Source: Fagopyrum homotropicum (Eukaryota; Streptophyta; Magnoliopsida; Caryophyllales; Polygonaceae). Taken from it: 64,000 nt of DNA. The position numbers and the translations under genes are program-made. The notes under the pieces were generated by a model. It was not told where the DNA came from and searched no databases. It worked only from the letters and a program-made list of their open reading frames with translations. The stretch spans positions 87,912,560-87,976,559 of the forward strand of contig BSWB01000002.1 in assembly GCA_033239125.1 (NCBI GenBank). Reading direction: 5' to 3'. Shown here one piece after another: positions 38,501 to 52,204 of this stretch. Positions within the stretch are counted from its first letter, which is position 1. Each line of letters starts with the position of its first letter.

Positions 38501-39444
38501 TTGACAAATGGCACGCAAAATTAGATTGTTTAGAACCAGAAATGATATTGGACAAAAGGGAAGAAAGAGAATGAAATGGAACGTGGAATGTTTGGTAGAA
38601 GTAGATCCAAAAGAACCAAACGACTCCCTTACAAGAACCTTGATCACATTGATCAAAACCCGAGCAAGATGATGCCTTCAACCCTTTCTTCTATAACCTT
38701 ACACAAGCCTTCAATGGAGACAAGCACAAGGAGGGACTAGTATTGACTAGTAGCACCAATCTCTACAGAGATTAACACACACAAGAACAATCTAGCAGAG
38801 ATTCACAACAATACAATCAATGGCTCACTTTATTGATTGAATTTTCTGAATTGGAACAAAAGCTCTCAAAGAGACGGTTTATCAAGTTTTGCTAAAATCT
38901 ATCTAATGTGGAAAGAAGCTAAGGGAGGCTTTTTATATGCCTAGAAAGCCTCCTATCTAAAAAAGGAAAAACATTTGTCAAAAAAGACAATAAAACAAAT
39001 AAAACAACTAAAACAAATAAAAATAACCCTTAAAATGTTTTGAACCTAAAGGTTATAAAAAGTCTTTCATTTTATACCAAAAGATGATATAAAATACAAA
39101 AGAAGCTCCAAAAGCCTCAATCTTCCATTTCTTGCCATTCCGGAACAAGTGTCTCTTTTTTGCTCTTGCATGGCTCCAAATCACGTGTGCATGGTCTCCC
39201 TTCCACGTCCAAGTCATCAGGAATCGTCATTAACGTAACTAAGGAAGCCTCAGTCAGCAATGGATCGTCAATCGTTTCCTTAGGAGCTAAGGACACCAAC
39301 AAGTTGGACACCTCCTCTTGAATTGCTCTTACCCTTGATCTAGTGATTGACCCTTGCATTGTTGGACTAGTAGGGGCTGTTGATGATGGTCCCTTATCAT
39401 ACTCCCCTTCTTGGGAAGGATTCGTCCTCGAATCATCACCATCT
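35513..39444 (-). repeat. Dimeric higher-order repeat, 1966 bp, two copies
   Basis: Units alternate: those at 35513 and 37479 are most alike, as are those at 36496 and 38462. Diagnostic differences include AAATGATATTGG versus AAATGATGTTGG and the tail ends PELQEMED versus PEWQEMED. Confidence 0.75.
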
Positions 39445-40426
39445 GGGTTGGGAATCCTTGAAGACCAACAATGGACGTTTTCCTTGACAAATGGCACGCA
39501 AAATCAAATTGTTTAGAACTAGAAATGATGTTGGACAAAAGGGAAGAAAGAGAATGAAATGGAACGTGGAATGTTTGGTAGAAGTAGATCCAAAAGAACC
39601 AAACGACTCCCTTACAAGAACCTTGATCAAATTGATCAAAACCCAAGCAAGATGATGCCTTCAACCCTTTCTTCTATAACCTTACACAAGCCTTCAATGG
39701 AGACAAGCACAAGGAGGGACTAGTATTGACTAGTAGCACCAATCTCTAAAGAGATTAACACACACAAGAACAATCTATCATGGATTCACAACAATTCAAT
39801 CAATGGCTCACTTTATTGATTGAATTTTCTGAATAGGAACAAAAGCTCTCAAAGAGATGGTTTATCAAGTTTTGCTAAAATCTATCTAATCTGGAAAGAA
39901 GCTAAGGGAGGCTTTTTATATGCCTAGAAAGCCTCCTATCTAAAAAAGGAAAAACATTTGTCAAAAAGACAATAAAGCAAATAAAACAACTAAAACGAAT
40001 AAAAATAACCCTTAAAATGTTTTGAACCTAAAGTTTATAAAAAGTCTTTTATTTAATACCAAAAGATGATATAAAATACAAAAGAAGCTCCAAAAGCCTC
40101 AATCTTCCATTTCTTGCCATTCCGGAACAAGTGTCTCTCTTTTGCTCTTGCATGGCTCCAAATCACGTGTGCATGGTCTCCCTTCCACGTCCAAGTCATC
40201 GGGAATCGTCATTAACGTAACTAAGGAAGCCTCAGTCAGCAATGGATCGTCAATGGTCTCCTTAGGAGCTAAGGACACCAACAAGTTGGACACCTCCTCT
40301 TGAATTGCTCTTACCCTTGATCTAGTGATTGGCCCTTACATTGTAGGACTAGTAGGGGCAGTTGGTGATGGTCCCTTATCATACTCCCCTTCTTGGGAAG
40401 GATTCGTCCTCGAATCATCACCATCT

Positions 40427-41277
40427 GGGTTGGGAATCCTTGAAGACCAACAATGGACGTTTTCCTTGACAAATGGAACGCAAAATCAGATTGTTTAGAA
40501 CTAGAAATGATGTTGGACAAAAGGGAAGAAAGAGAATGAAATGGAACGTGGAATGTTTGGTAGAAGTAGATCCAAAAGAACCAAACGACTCCCTTACAAG
40601 AACCTTGATCAGATTGATCAAAACCCAAGCAAGATGATGCCTTCAACCCCTTACTAGTAGGGGCAGTTGATTGAAATTTCTGAATAGGAACAAAAGCTCT
40701 CAAAGAGATGGTTTATCAAGTTTTGCTAAAATCTATCTAATCTGGAAAGAAGCTAAGGGAGGCTTTTTATATGCCTAGAAAGCCTCCTATCTAAAAAAGG
40801 AAAAACATTTGTCAAAAAGACAATAAAGCAAATAAAACGAATAAAACGAATAAAAATAACCCTTAAAATGTTTTGAACCTAAAGGTTATAAAAAGTCTTT
40901 TATTTAATACCAAAAGATGATATAAAATACAAAAGAAGCTCCAAAAGCCTCAATCTTCCATTTCTTGCAATTCCGGAACAAGTGTCTCTTTTTTGCTCTT
41001 GCATGGTTCCAAATCACGTGTGCATGGTCTCCCTTCCACGTCCAAGTCATCGGGAATCGTCAATAACGTAACTAAGGAAGCCTCAGTCAGCAATGGATCT
41101 TCAATGGTCTCCTTAGGAGCTAAGGACACCAACAAGTTGGACACCTCCTCTTGAATTGCTCTTGCCCTTGATCTTGTGATTGGCCCTTGCATTGTAGGAC
41201 TAGTAGGGGCTGTTGGTGATGGTCCCTCATCATACTCCCCTTCTTGGGAAGGATTCGTCCACGAATCATCACCATCC
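40427..41277 (-). repeat. 851-bp array unit with 131-bp deletion and filler
   Basis: Relative to full units, the stretch from CTTCTATAACC to the 12-bp inverted repeat is replaced by a short filler, CTTACTAGTAGGGGCAG (near 40650-40667). The filler copies ACTAGTAGGGGCAGTTG found about 300 bp away in the same unit type (near 40347). Equivalent units start at 42265, 44098, 45936, 53645 and 55483. They lack AATAAA and its hairpin. Confidence 0.8.
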
Positions 41278-44200
41278 GGGTTGGGAATCCTTGAAGACCA
41301 ACAATGGACGTTTTCCTTGACAAATGGCACGCAAAATCAGATTGTTTAGAACCATTAATGAAGTTGGACAAAAGGGAAGAAAGAGAATGAAATGGAACGT
41401 GGAATGTTTGGTAGAAGTAGATCCAAAAGAACCAAACGACTCTCTTACAAGAACCTTGATCAGATTGATCAAAACCCAAGCAAGATGATGCCTTCAACCC
41501 TTTCTTCTATAACCTTACACAAGCCTTCAATGGAGAAGATAAGAACAAGGAGGGACTAGTATTGACTAGTAGCACCAATCTCTAAAGAGATTAACACACA
41601 CAAGAACAATCTAGCAAAAATTCACAACAATTCAATCAATGGGTCACTTTATTGATTGAATTTTTTGAATAGGAATAAAAGCTCTCAAAGAGACGGTTTA
41701 TCAAGTTTTGTTAAAAATCTATCTAATCTGAAAAGAAGCTAAGGGAGGCTTTTTATATGCCTAGAAAGCCTCCTATCTAAAAAAGGAAAAACATTTGTCA
41801 AAACGACAATGAAACAAATAAAACAACTAAAACAAATAAAAATAACCCTTAAAATGTTTTGAACCTAAAGGTTATAAAAAAGTCTTTCATTTTATACCAA
41901 AAGATGATATAAAATACAAAAGAAGCTCCAAAAGTCTCAATCTTCCATTTCTTGCAATTCCGGAACAAGTGTCTCTTTTTTGCTCTTGCATGGCTCCAAA
42001 TCACGTGTGCATGGTCTCCCTTCCACGTCCAAGTCATCGGGAATTGTCATTAACGTAACTAAGGAAGCCTCAATCAGCAATGGATCGTCAATGGTCTCCT
42101 TAGGAGCTAAGGATACCAACAAGTTGGACACCTCCTCTTGAATTGCTCTTACTCTTGATCTAATGATTGCCCCTTACATTGTAGGACTAGTAGGGGCAGT
42201 TGGTGATGGTCCCTTATCATACTTCCCTTCTTAGGAAGGATTCGTCCTCGAATCATCACCATCTGGGTTGGGAATCCTTGAAGACCAACAATGGACGTTT
42301 TCCTTGACAAATGGCACGCAAAATCAGATTGTTTAGAACTAGAAATGATGTTGGACAAAAGGGAAGAAAGAGAATGAAATGGAACGTGGAATGTTTGGTA
42401 GAAGTAGATCCAAAAGAACCAAACGACTCCCTTACAAGAACCTTGATCAGATTGATCAAAACCCAAGCAAGATGATGCCTTCAACCCCTTACTAGTAGTG
42501 GCAGTTGATTGAATTTTCTGAATAGGAACAAAAGCTCTCAAAGAGATGGTTTATCAAGTTTTGCTAAAATCTATCTAATTTGGAAAGAAGCTAAGGGAGG
42601 CTTTTTATATGCCTAGAAAGCCTCCTATCTAAAAAAGGAAAAACATTTGTCAAAAAGACAATAAAGCAAATAAAACAACTAAAACGAATAAAAATAACCC
42701 TTAAAATGTTTTGAACCTAAAGGTTATAAAAAGTCTTTTATTTAATACCAAAAGATGATATAAAATACAAAAGAAGCTCCAAAAGCCTCAATCTTCCATT
42801 TCTTGCAATTCCGGAACAAGTGTCTCTTTTTTGCTCTTGCATGGTTCCAAATCACGTGTGCATGGTCTCCCTTCCACGTCCAAGTCATCGGGAATCGTCA
42901 TTAACGTAACTAAGGAAGCCTCAGTCAGCAATGGATCGTCAATGGTCTCCTTAGGAGCTAAGGACACCAACAAGTTGGACACCTCCTCTTGAATTGCTCT
43001 TACCCTTAATCTAGTGATTGGCCCTTGTATTGTAGGACTAGTAGGTGCTGTTGGTGATGGTCCCTTATCATACTCCCCTTCTTGGGAAGGATTCGTCCTC
43101 GAATCATCACCATCTGGGTTGGGAATCCTTGAAGACCAACAATGGACGTTTTCCTTGACAAATGGCACGCAAAATCAGATTGTTTAGAACTAGAAATGAT
43201 GTTGGACAAAAGGGAAGAAAGAGAATGAAATGGAACGTGGAATGTTTGGTAGAAGTAGATCCAAAAGAATCAAACGACTCCCTTACAAGAACCTTGATCA
43301 GATTGATCAAAACCTAAGCAAGATGATGCCTTCAACCCTTTCTTCTATAACCTTACACAAGCCTTCAATGGAGACAAGCACAAGGAGGGACTAGTATTGA
43401 CTAGTAGCACCAATCTCTAAAGAGATTAACACACACAAGAACAATCTAGCAGGGATTCACAACAATTCAATAAATGGCTCACTTTATTGATTGAATTTTC
43501 TGAATAGGAACAAAAGCTCTCAAAGAGATGGTTTATCAAGTTTTGCTAAAATCTATCTAATCTGGAAAGAAGCTAAGGGAGGCTTTTTATATGCCTAGAA
43601 AGCCTCCTATCTAAAAAAGGAAAAACATTTGTCAAAAAGACAATAAAGCAAATAAAACAACTAAAACGAATAAAAATAACCCTTAAAATGTTTTGAACCT
43701 AAAGTTTATAAAAAGTCTTTTATTTAATACCAAAAGATGATATAAAATACAAAAGAAGCTCCAAAAGCCTCAATCTTCCATTTCTTGCCATTCCGGAACA
43801 AGTGTCTCTCTTTTGCTCTTGCATGGCTCCAAATCACGTGTGCATGGTCTCCCTTCCACGTCCAAGTCATCGGGAATCGTCATTAACGTAACTAAGGAAG
43901 CCTCAGTCAGCAATGGATCGTCAATGGTCTCCTTAGGAGCTAAGGACACCAACAAGTTGGACACCTCCTCTTGAATTGCTCTTACCCTTGATCTAGTGAT
44001 TGGCCCTTACATTGTAGGACTAGTAGGGGCAGTTGGTGATGGTCCCTTATCATACTCCCCTTCTTGGGAAGGATTCGTCCTCGAATCATCACCATCTGGG
44101 TTGGGAATCCTTGAAGACCAACAATGGACGTTTTCCTTGACAAATGGAACGCAAAATCAGATTGTTTAGAACTAGAAATGATGTTGGACAAAAGGGAAGA

Positions 44201-47200
44201 AAGAGAATGAAATGGAACGTGGAATGTTTGGTAGAAGTAGATCCAAAAGAACCAAACGACTCCCTTACAAGAACCTTGATCAGATTGATCAAAACCCAAG
44301 CAAGATGATGCCTTCAACCCCTTACTAGTAGGGGCAGTTGATTGAAATTTCTGAATAGGAACAAAAGCTCTCAAAGAGATGGTTTATCAAGTTTTGCTAA
44401 AATCTATCTAATCTGGAAAGAAGCTAAGGGAGGCTTTTTATATGCCTAGAAAGCCTCCTATCTAAAAAAGGAAAAACATTTGTCAAAAAGACAATAAAGC
44501 AAATAAAACGAATAAAACGAATAAAAATAACCCTTAAAATGTTTTGAACCTAAAGGTTATAAAAAGTCTTTTATTTAATACCAAAAGATGATATAAAATA
44601 CAAAAGAAGCTCCAAAAGCCTCAATCTTCCATTTCTTGCAATTCCGGAACAAGTGTCTCTTTTTTGCTCTTGCATGGTTCCAAATCACGTGTGCATGGTC
44701 TCCCTTCCACGTCCAAGTCATCGGGAATCGTCAATAACGTAACTAAGGAAGCCTCAGTCAGCAATGGATCTTCAATGGTCTCCTTAGGAGCTAAGGACAC
44801 CAACAAGTTGGACACCTCCTCTTGAATTGCTCTTGCCCTTGATCTTGTGATTGGCCCTTGCATTGTAGGACTAGTAGGGGCTGTTGGTGATGGTCCCTCA
44901 TCATACTCCCCTTCTTGGGAAGGATTCGTCCACGAATCATCACCATCCGGGTTGGGAATCCTTGAAGACCAACAATGGACGTTTTCCTTGACAAATGGCA
45001 CGCAAAATCAGATTGTTTAGAACCATTAATGAAGTTGGACAAAAGGGAAGAAAGAGAATGAAATGGAACGTGGAATGTTTGGTAGAAGTAGATCCAAAAG
45101 AACCAAACGACTCTCTTACAAGAACCTTGATCAGATTGATCAAAACCCAAGCAAGATGATGCCTTCAACCCTTTCTTCTATAACCTTACACAAGCCTTCA
45201 ATGGAGAAGATAAGAACAAGGAGGGACTAGTATTGACTAGTAGCACCAATCTCTAAAGAGATTAACACACACAAGAACAATCTAGCAAAAATTCACAACA
45301 ATTCAATCAATGGGTCACTTTATTGATTGAATTTTTTGAATAGGAATAAAAGCTCTCAAAGAGACGGTTTATCAAGTTTTGTTAAAAATCTATCTAATCT
45401 GAAAAGAAGCTAAGGGAGGCTTTTTATATGCCTAGAAAGCCTCCTATCTAAAAAAGGAAAAACATTTGTCAAAACGACAATGAAACAAATAAAACAACTA
45501 AAACAAATAAAAATAACCCTTAAAATGTTTTGAACCTAAAGGTTATAAAAAAGTGTTTCATTTTATACCAAAAGATGATATAAAATACAAAAGAAGCTCC
45601 AAAAGTCTCAATCTTCCATTTCTTGCAATTCCGGAACAAGTGTCTCTTTTTTGCTCTTGCATGGCTCCAAATCACGTGTGCATGGTCTCCCTTCCACGTC
45701 CAAGTCATCGGGAATTGTCATTAACGTAACTAAGGAAGCCTCAATCAGCAATGGATCGTCAATGGTCTCCTTAGGAGCTAAGGATACCAACAAGTTGGAC
45801 ACCTCCTCTTGAATTGCTCTTACTCTTGATCTAATGATTGCCCCTTACATTGTAGGACTAGTAGGGGCAGTTGGTGATGGTCCCTTATCATACTTCCCTT
45901 CTTAGGAAGGATTCGTCCTCGAATCATCACCATCTGGGTTGGGAATCCTTGAAGACCAACAATGGACGTTTTCCTTGACAAATGGCACGCAAAATCAGAT
46001 TGTTTAGAACTAGAAATGATGTTGGACAAAAGGGAAGAAAGAGAATGAAATGGAACGTGGAATGTTTGGTAGAAGTAGATCCAAAAGAACCAAACGACTC
46101 CCTTACAAGAACCTTGATCAGATTGATCAAAACCCAAGCAAGATGATGCCTTCAACCCCTTACTAGTAGTGGCAGTTGATTGAATTTTCTGAATAGGAAC
46201 AAAAGCTCTCAAAGAGATGGTTTATCAAGTTTTGCTAAAATCTATCTAATTTGGAAAGAAGCTAAGGGAGGCTTTTTATATGCCTAGAAAGCCTCCTATC
46301 TAAAAAAGGAAAAACATTTGTCAAAAAGACAATAAAGCAAATAAAACAACTAAAACGAATAAAAATAACCCTTAAAATGTTTTGAACCTAAAGGTTATAA
46401 AAAGTCTTTTATTTAATACCAAAAGATGATATAAAATACAAAAGAAGCTCCAAAAGCCTCAATCTTCCATTTCTTGCAATTCCGGAACAAGTGTCTCTTT
46501 TTTGCTCTTGCATGGCTCCAAATCACGTGTGCATGGTCTCCCTTCCACGTCCAAGTCATCGGGAATCGTCATTAACGTAACTAAGGAAGCCTCAGTCAGC
46601 AATGGATCGTCAATGGTCTCCTTAGGAGCTAAGGACACCAACAAGTTGGACACCTCCTCTTGAATTGCTCTTACCCTTAATCTAGTGATTGGCCCTTGTA
46701 TTGTAGGACTAGTAGGTGCTGTTGGTGATGGTCCCTTATCATACTCCCCTTCTTGGGAAGGATTCGTCCTCGAATCATCACCATCTGGGTTGGGAATCCT
46801 TGAAGACCAACAATGGACGTTTTCCTTGACAAATGGCACGCAAAATCAGATTGTTTAGAACTAGAAATGATGTTGGACAAAAGGGAAGAAAGAGAATGAA
46901 ATGGAACGTGGAATGTTTGGTAGAAGTAGATCCAAAAGAATCAAACGACTCCCTTACAAGAACCTTGATCAGATTGATCAAAACCTAAGCAAGATGATGC
47001 CTTCAACCCTTTCTTCTATAACCTTACACAAGCCTTCAATGGAGACAAGCACAAGGAGGGACTAGTATTGACTAGTAGCACCAATCTCTAAAGAGATTAA
47101 CACACATAAGAACAATCTAGCAGGGATTCACAACAATTCAATAAATGGCTCACTTTATTGATTGAATTTTCTGAATAGGAACAAAAGCTCTCAAAGAGAT

Positions 47201-47768
47201 GGTTTATCAAGTTTTGCTAAAATCTATCTAATCTGGAAAGAAGCTAAGGGAGGCTTTTTATATGCCTAGAAAGCCTCCTATCTAAAAAAGGAAAAACATT
47301 TGTCAAAAAGACAATAAAGCAAATAAAACGAATAAAACGAATAAAAATAACCCTTAAAATGTTTTGAACCTAAAGGTTATAAAAAGTCTTTTATTTAATA
47401 CCAAAAGATGATATAAAATACAAAAGAAGCTCCAAAAGCCTCAATCTTCCATTTCTTGCAATTCCGGAACAAGTGTCTCTTTTTTGCTCTTGCATGGCTC
47501 CAAATCACGTGTGCATGGTCTCCCTTCCACGTCCAAGTCATCGGGAATCGTCATTAACGTAACTAAGGAAGCCTCAGTCAGCAATGGATCGTCAATGGTC
47601 TCCTTAGGAGCTAAGGACACCAACAAGTTGGACACCTCCTCTTGAATTGCTCTTGCCCTTGATCTAGTGATTGGCCCTTGCATTGTAGGACTAGTAGGGG
47701 CTGTTGGTGATGGTCCCTCATCATACTCCCCTTCTTGGGAAGGATTCGTCCTCGAATCATCACCATCT
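40427..47768 (-). repeat. Tetrameric higher-order repeat, 3671 bp, two copies
   Basis: Unit order by length 851, 987, 851, 982, twice (40427-44097 and 44098-47768). Encoded tails are identical between copies at matching positions, including private changes such as SWTNPSQEG. A third copy occupies 53645-57315. Confidence 0.88.
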
Positions 47769-47821
47769 GGGTTGGGAATCCTTGAAGACCAACAATGGAC
47801 GTTTTCCTTGACAAATGGCAC
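47441..47821 (-). CDS. Junction-spanning LTR/integrase-tail frame in array units (representative)
   Basis: Open frame of 126 codons crossing a unit junction. The first 18 residues (VPFVKENVHCWSSRIPNP) come from U5; the rest is the CRM integrase tail (DGDDSRTNPSQEG, PITRSRARAIQEE, ending EMED). The same frame is open at right ends 35565, 36548, 37531, 38514, 39497, 41330, 43168, 45001, 46839, 49787, 50769, 51742, 52715, 54548, 56386, 57368, 59332, 61296 and 63260; it is broken in the others. The 5' codon is GTG; the first in-frame ATG is at MQGPITRSR, leaving about 78 codons. Translation is unproven, and sequence homogenisation alone could keep it open. Confidence 0.4.
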   Translation of the reverse strand: MPFVKENVHCWSSRIPNPDGDDSRTNPSQEGEYDEGPSPTAPTSPTMQGPITRSRARAIQEEVSNLLVSLAPKETIDDPLLTEASLVTLMTIPDDLDVEGRPCTRDLEPCKSKKETLVPELQEMED

Positions 47822-50800
47822 GCAAAATCAGATTGTTTAGAACTAGAAATGATGTTGGACAAAAGGGAAGAAAGAGAATGAAATGGAACGTGGAATGTTT
47901 GGTAGAAGTAGATCCAAAAGAACCAAACGACTCCCTTACAAGAACCTTGATCAGATTGATCAAAACCCAAGCAAGATGATGCCTTCAACCCTTTCTTCTA
48001 TAACCTTAAACAAGCCTTCAATGGAGACAAGCACAAGGAGGGACTAGTATTGACTAGTAGCACCAATCTCTAAAGAGATTAACACACACAAGAACAATCT
48101 AGAAGGGATTCACAACAATTCAATCAATGACTCACTTTATTAATTGAATTTTCTGAATTGGAACAAAAGCTCTCAAAGAGACGGTTTATCAAGTTTTGCT
48201 AAAATCTATCTAATCTGGAAAGAAGCTAAGGGAGGCTTTTTATATGCCTAGAAAGCCTCCTATCTAAAAAAGGAAAAACATTTGTCAAAAAGACAATAAA
48301 GCAAATAAAACAACTAAAACGAATAAAAATAACCCTTAAAATGTTTTGAACCTAAAGGTTATAAAAAGTCTTTTATTTAATACCAAAAGATTATATAAAA
48401 TACAAAAGAAGCTCCAAAAGCCTCAATCTTCCATTTCTTGCAATTCCGGAACAAGTGTCTCTTTTTTGCTCTTGCATGGCTCCAAATCACGTGTGCATGG
48501 TCTCCCTTCCACGTCCAAGTCGTCGGGAATCGTCATTAACGTAACTAAGGAAGCCTAAGTCAGCAATGGATCGTCAATGGTATCCTTAGGAGCTAAGGAC
48601 ACCAACAAGTTGGACACCTCCTCTTGAATTGCTCTTACCCTTAATCTAGTGATTGGCCCTTGTATTGTAGGACTAGTAGGGGCTGTTGGTGATGGTCCCT
48701 TATCATACTCCCCTTCTTGGGAAGGATTCGTCCTCGAATCATCACCATCTGGGTTGGGAATCCTTGAAGACCAACAATGGACGTTTTCCTTGACAAATGG
48801 CACGCAAAATCAGATTGTTTAGAACTAGAAATGATGTTGGACAAAAGGGAAGAAAGAGAATGAAATGGAACGTGGAATGTTTGGTAGAAGTAGATCCAAA
48901 AGAATCAAACGACTCCCTTACAAGAACCTTGATCAGATTGATCAAAACCTAAGCAAGATGATGCCTTCAACCCTTTCTTCTATAACCTTACACAAGCCTT
49001 CAATGGAGACAAGCACAAGGAGGGACTAGTATTGACTAGTAGCACCAATCTCTAAAGAGATTAACACACACAAGAACAATCTAGCAGGGATTCACAACAA
49101 TTCAATAAATGGCTCACTTTATTGATTGAATTTTCTGAATAGGAACAAAAGCTCTCAAAGAGATGGTTTATCAAGTTTTGCTAAAATCTATCTAATCTGG
49201 AAAGAACCTAAGGGAGGCTTTTTATATGCCTAGAAAGCCTCCTATCTAAAAAAGGAAAAACATTTGTCAAAAAGACAATAAAGGAAATAAAACGAATAAA
49301 ACGAATAAAAAAATAACCCTTAAAATGTTTTGAACCTAAAGGTTATAAAAAATCTTTTCTTTAATACCAAAAGATGATATAAAATACAAAAGAAGCTCCA
49401 AAAGCCTCAATCTTCCATTTCTTGCAATTCCGGAACAAGTGTCTCTTTTTTGCTCTTGCAAGGCTCCAAATCACGTATGCAAGGTCTCCCTTCCACGTCC
49501 AAGTCATCGGGAATCGTCAATAACGTAACTAAGGAAGCCTCAGTCAGCAATGGATCGTCAATGGTCTCCTTAGGAGCTAAGGACACCAACAAGTTGGACA
49601 CCTCCTCTTGAATTGCTCTTGCCCTTGATCTAGTGATTGGCCCTTGCATTGTAGGACTAGTAGGGGCTGTTGGTGATGGTCCCTCATCATACTCCCCTTC
49701 TTGGGAAGGATTCATCCTCGAATCATCACCATCCGGGTTGGGAATCCTTGAAGACCAACAATGGACGTTTTCCTTGACAAATGGCACGCAAAATCAGATT
49801 GTTTAGAACCATAAATGATGTTGGAAAAAAGGGAAGAAAGAGAATGAAATGGAACGTGGAATGTTTGGTAGAAGTAGATCCAAAAGAACCAAACGACTCC
49901 CTTACAAGAACCTTGATCAGATTGATCAAAACCCAAGCAAGATGATGCCTTCAACCCTTTCTTCTATAACCTTACACAAACCTTCAATGGAGACAAGCAC
50001 AAGGAGGGACTAGTATTGACTAGTAGCACCAATCTCTAAAGAGATTAACACACACAAGAACAATCTAGCAGGGATTCACAACAATTCAATCAATGGCTCA
50101 CTTTATTGATTGAATTTTCTGAATAGGAACAAAAGCTCTCAAAGAGATGGTTTATCAAGTTTTGCTAAAATCTATCTAATCTGGAAAGAAGCTAAGGGAG
50201 GCTTTTTATATGCCTAGAAAGCCTCCTATCTAAAAAAGGAAAAACATTTGTCAAAAAGACAATAAAGCAAATAAAACAACTAAAACGAATAAAAATAACC
50301 CTTAAAATGTTTTGAACCTAAAGGTTATAAAAAGTCTTTTATTTAATACCAAAAGATGATATAAAATACAAAAGAAGCTCCAAAAGCCTCAATCTTCCAT
50401 TTCTTGCAATTCCGGAACAAGTGTCTCTTTTTTGCTCTTGCATGGCTCCAAATCACGTGTGCATGGTCTCCCTTCCACGTCCAAGTCATCGGGAATCGTC
50501 ATTAACGTAACTAAGGAAGCCTCAGTCAGCAATGGATCTTCAATGGTCTCCTTAGGAGCTAAGGACACCAACAAGTTGGACACCTCCTCTTGAATTGCTC
50601 TTGCCCTTGATCTAGTGATTGGCCCTTGCATTGTAGGACTAGTAGGGGCTGTTGGTGATGGTCCCTCATCATACTCCCCTTCTTGGGAAGGATTTGTCCT
50701 CGAATCATCACCATCCGGGTTGGGAATCCTTGAAGACCAACAATGGACGTTTTCCTTGACAAATGGCACGCAAAATCAGATTGTTTAGAACCATAAATGA

Positions 50801-52204
50801 TGTTGGAAAAAAGGGAAGAAAGAGAATGAAATGGAACGTGGAATGTTTGGTAGAAGCAGATCCAAAAGAACCAAACGACTCCCTTACAAGAACCTTGATC
50901 AGATTGATCAAAACCCAAGCAAGATGATGCCTTCAACCCTTTCTTCTATAACCTTACACAAGCCTTCAATGGAGACAAGCACAAGGAGGGACTAGTATTG
51001 ACTAGTAGCACCAATCTCTAAAGAGATTAACACACACAAGAACAATCTAGCAGGGATTCACAACAATTCAATCAATGGCTCACTTTATTGATTGAATTTT
51101 CTGAATAGGAACAAAAGCTCTCAAAGAGATGGTTTATCAAGTTTTGCTAAAATCTATCTAATCTGGAAAGAAGCTAAGGTACGCTTTTTATATGCCTAGA
51201 AAGCCTCCTATCTAAAAAAGGAAAAACATTTGTCAAAAAGACAATAAAGCAAATAAAACGAATAAAAATAACCCTTAAAATGTTTTGAACCTAAAGGTTA
51301 TAAAAAGTCTTTTATTTAATACCAAAAGATGATATAAAATACAAAAGAAGCTCCAAAAGCCTCAATCTTCCATTTCTTGCAATTCCGGAACAAGTGTCTC
51401 TTTTTTGCTCTTGCATGGCTCCAAATCACGTGTGCATGGTCTCCCTTCCACGTCCAAGTCATCGGGAATCGTCAATAACGTAACTAAGGAAGCCTCAGTC
51501 AGCAATGGATCGTCAATGGTCTCCTTAGGAGCTAAGGACACCAACAAGTTGGACACCTCCTCTTGAATTGCTCTTGCCCTTGATCCAGTGATTGGCCCTT
51601 GCATTGTAGGACTAGTAGGGGCTGTTGGTGATGGTCCCTCATCATACTCCCCTTCTTGGGAAGGATTCGTCCTCGAATCATCACCATCCGGGTTGGAAAT
51701 CCTTGAAGACCAACAATGGACGTTTTCCTTGACAAATGGCACGCAAAATCAGATTGTTTAGAACCATAAATAATGTTGGACAAAAGGGAAGAAAGAGGTG
51801 GAATGTTTGGTACAAGTAGATCCAAAAGAACCAAACGACTCTCTTACAAGAACCTTGATCAGATTGATCAAAACCCAAGCAAGATGATGCCTTCAACCCT
51901 TTCTTCTATAACCTTACACAAGCCTTCAATGGAGAAGACAAGAACAAGGAGGGACTAGTATTGACTAGTAGCACCAATCTCTAAAGAGATTAACACACAC
52001 AAGAACAATCTAGCAGGAATTCACCACAATTCAATCAATGGGTCACTTTATTGATTGAATTTTTTGAATAGGAATAAAAGCTCTCAAAGAGACGGTTTAT
52101 CAAGTTTTTTTAGAAATCTATCTAATCTGAAAAGAAGCTAAGGGAGGCTTTTTATATGCCTAGAAAGCCTCCTATCAAAAAAAGGAAAAACATTTGTCAA
52201 AACG

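Noticed and set aside
48346..48558. Plus-strand frame of 70 codons repeated at 57893, 59857 and 61821
   Set aside because: Antisense to the integrase tail; opened by one shared mutation in a unit type and copied by the dimer amplification. No start context or homology.
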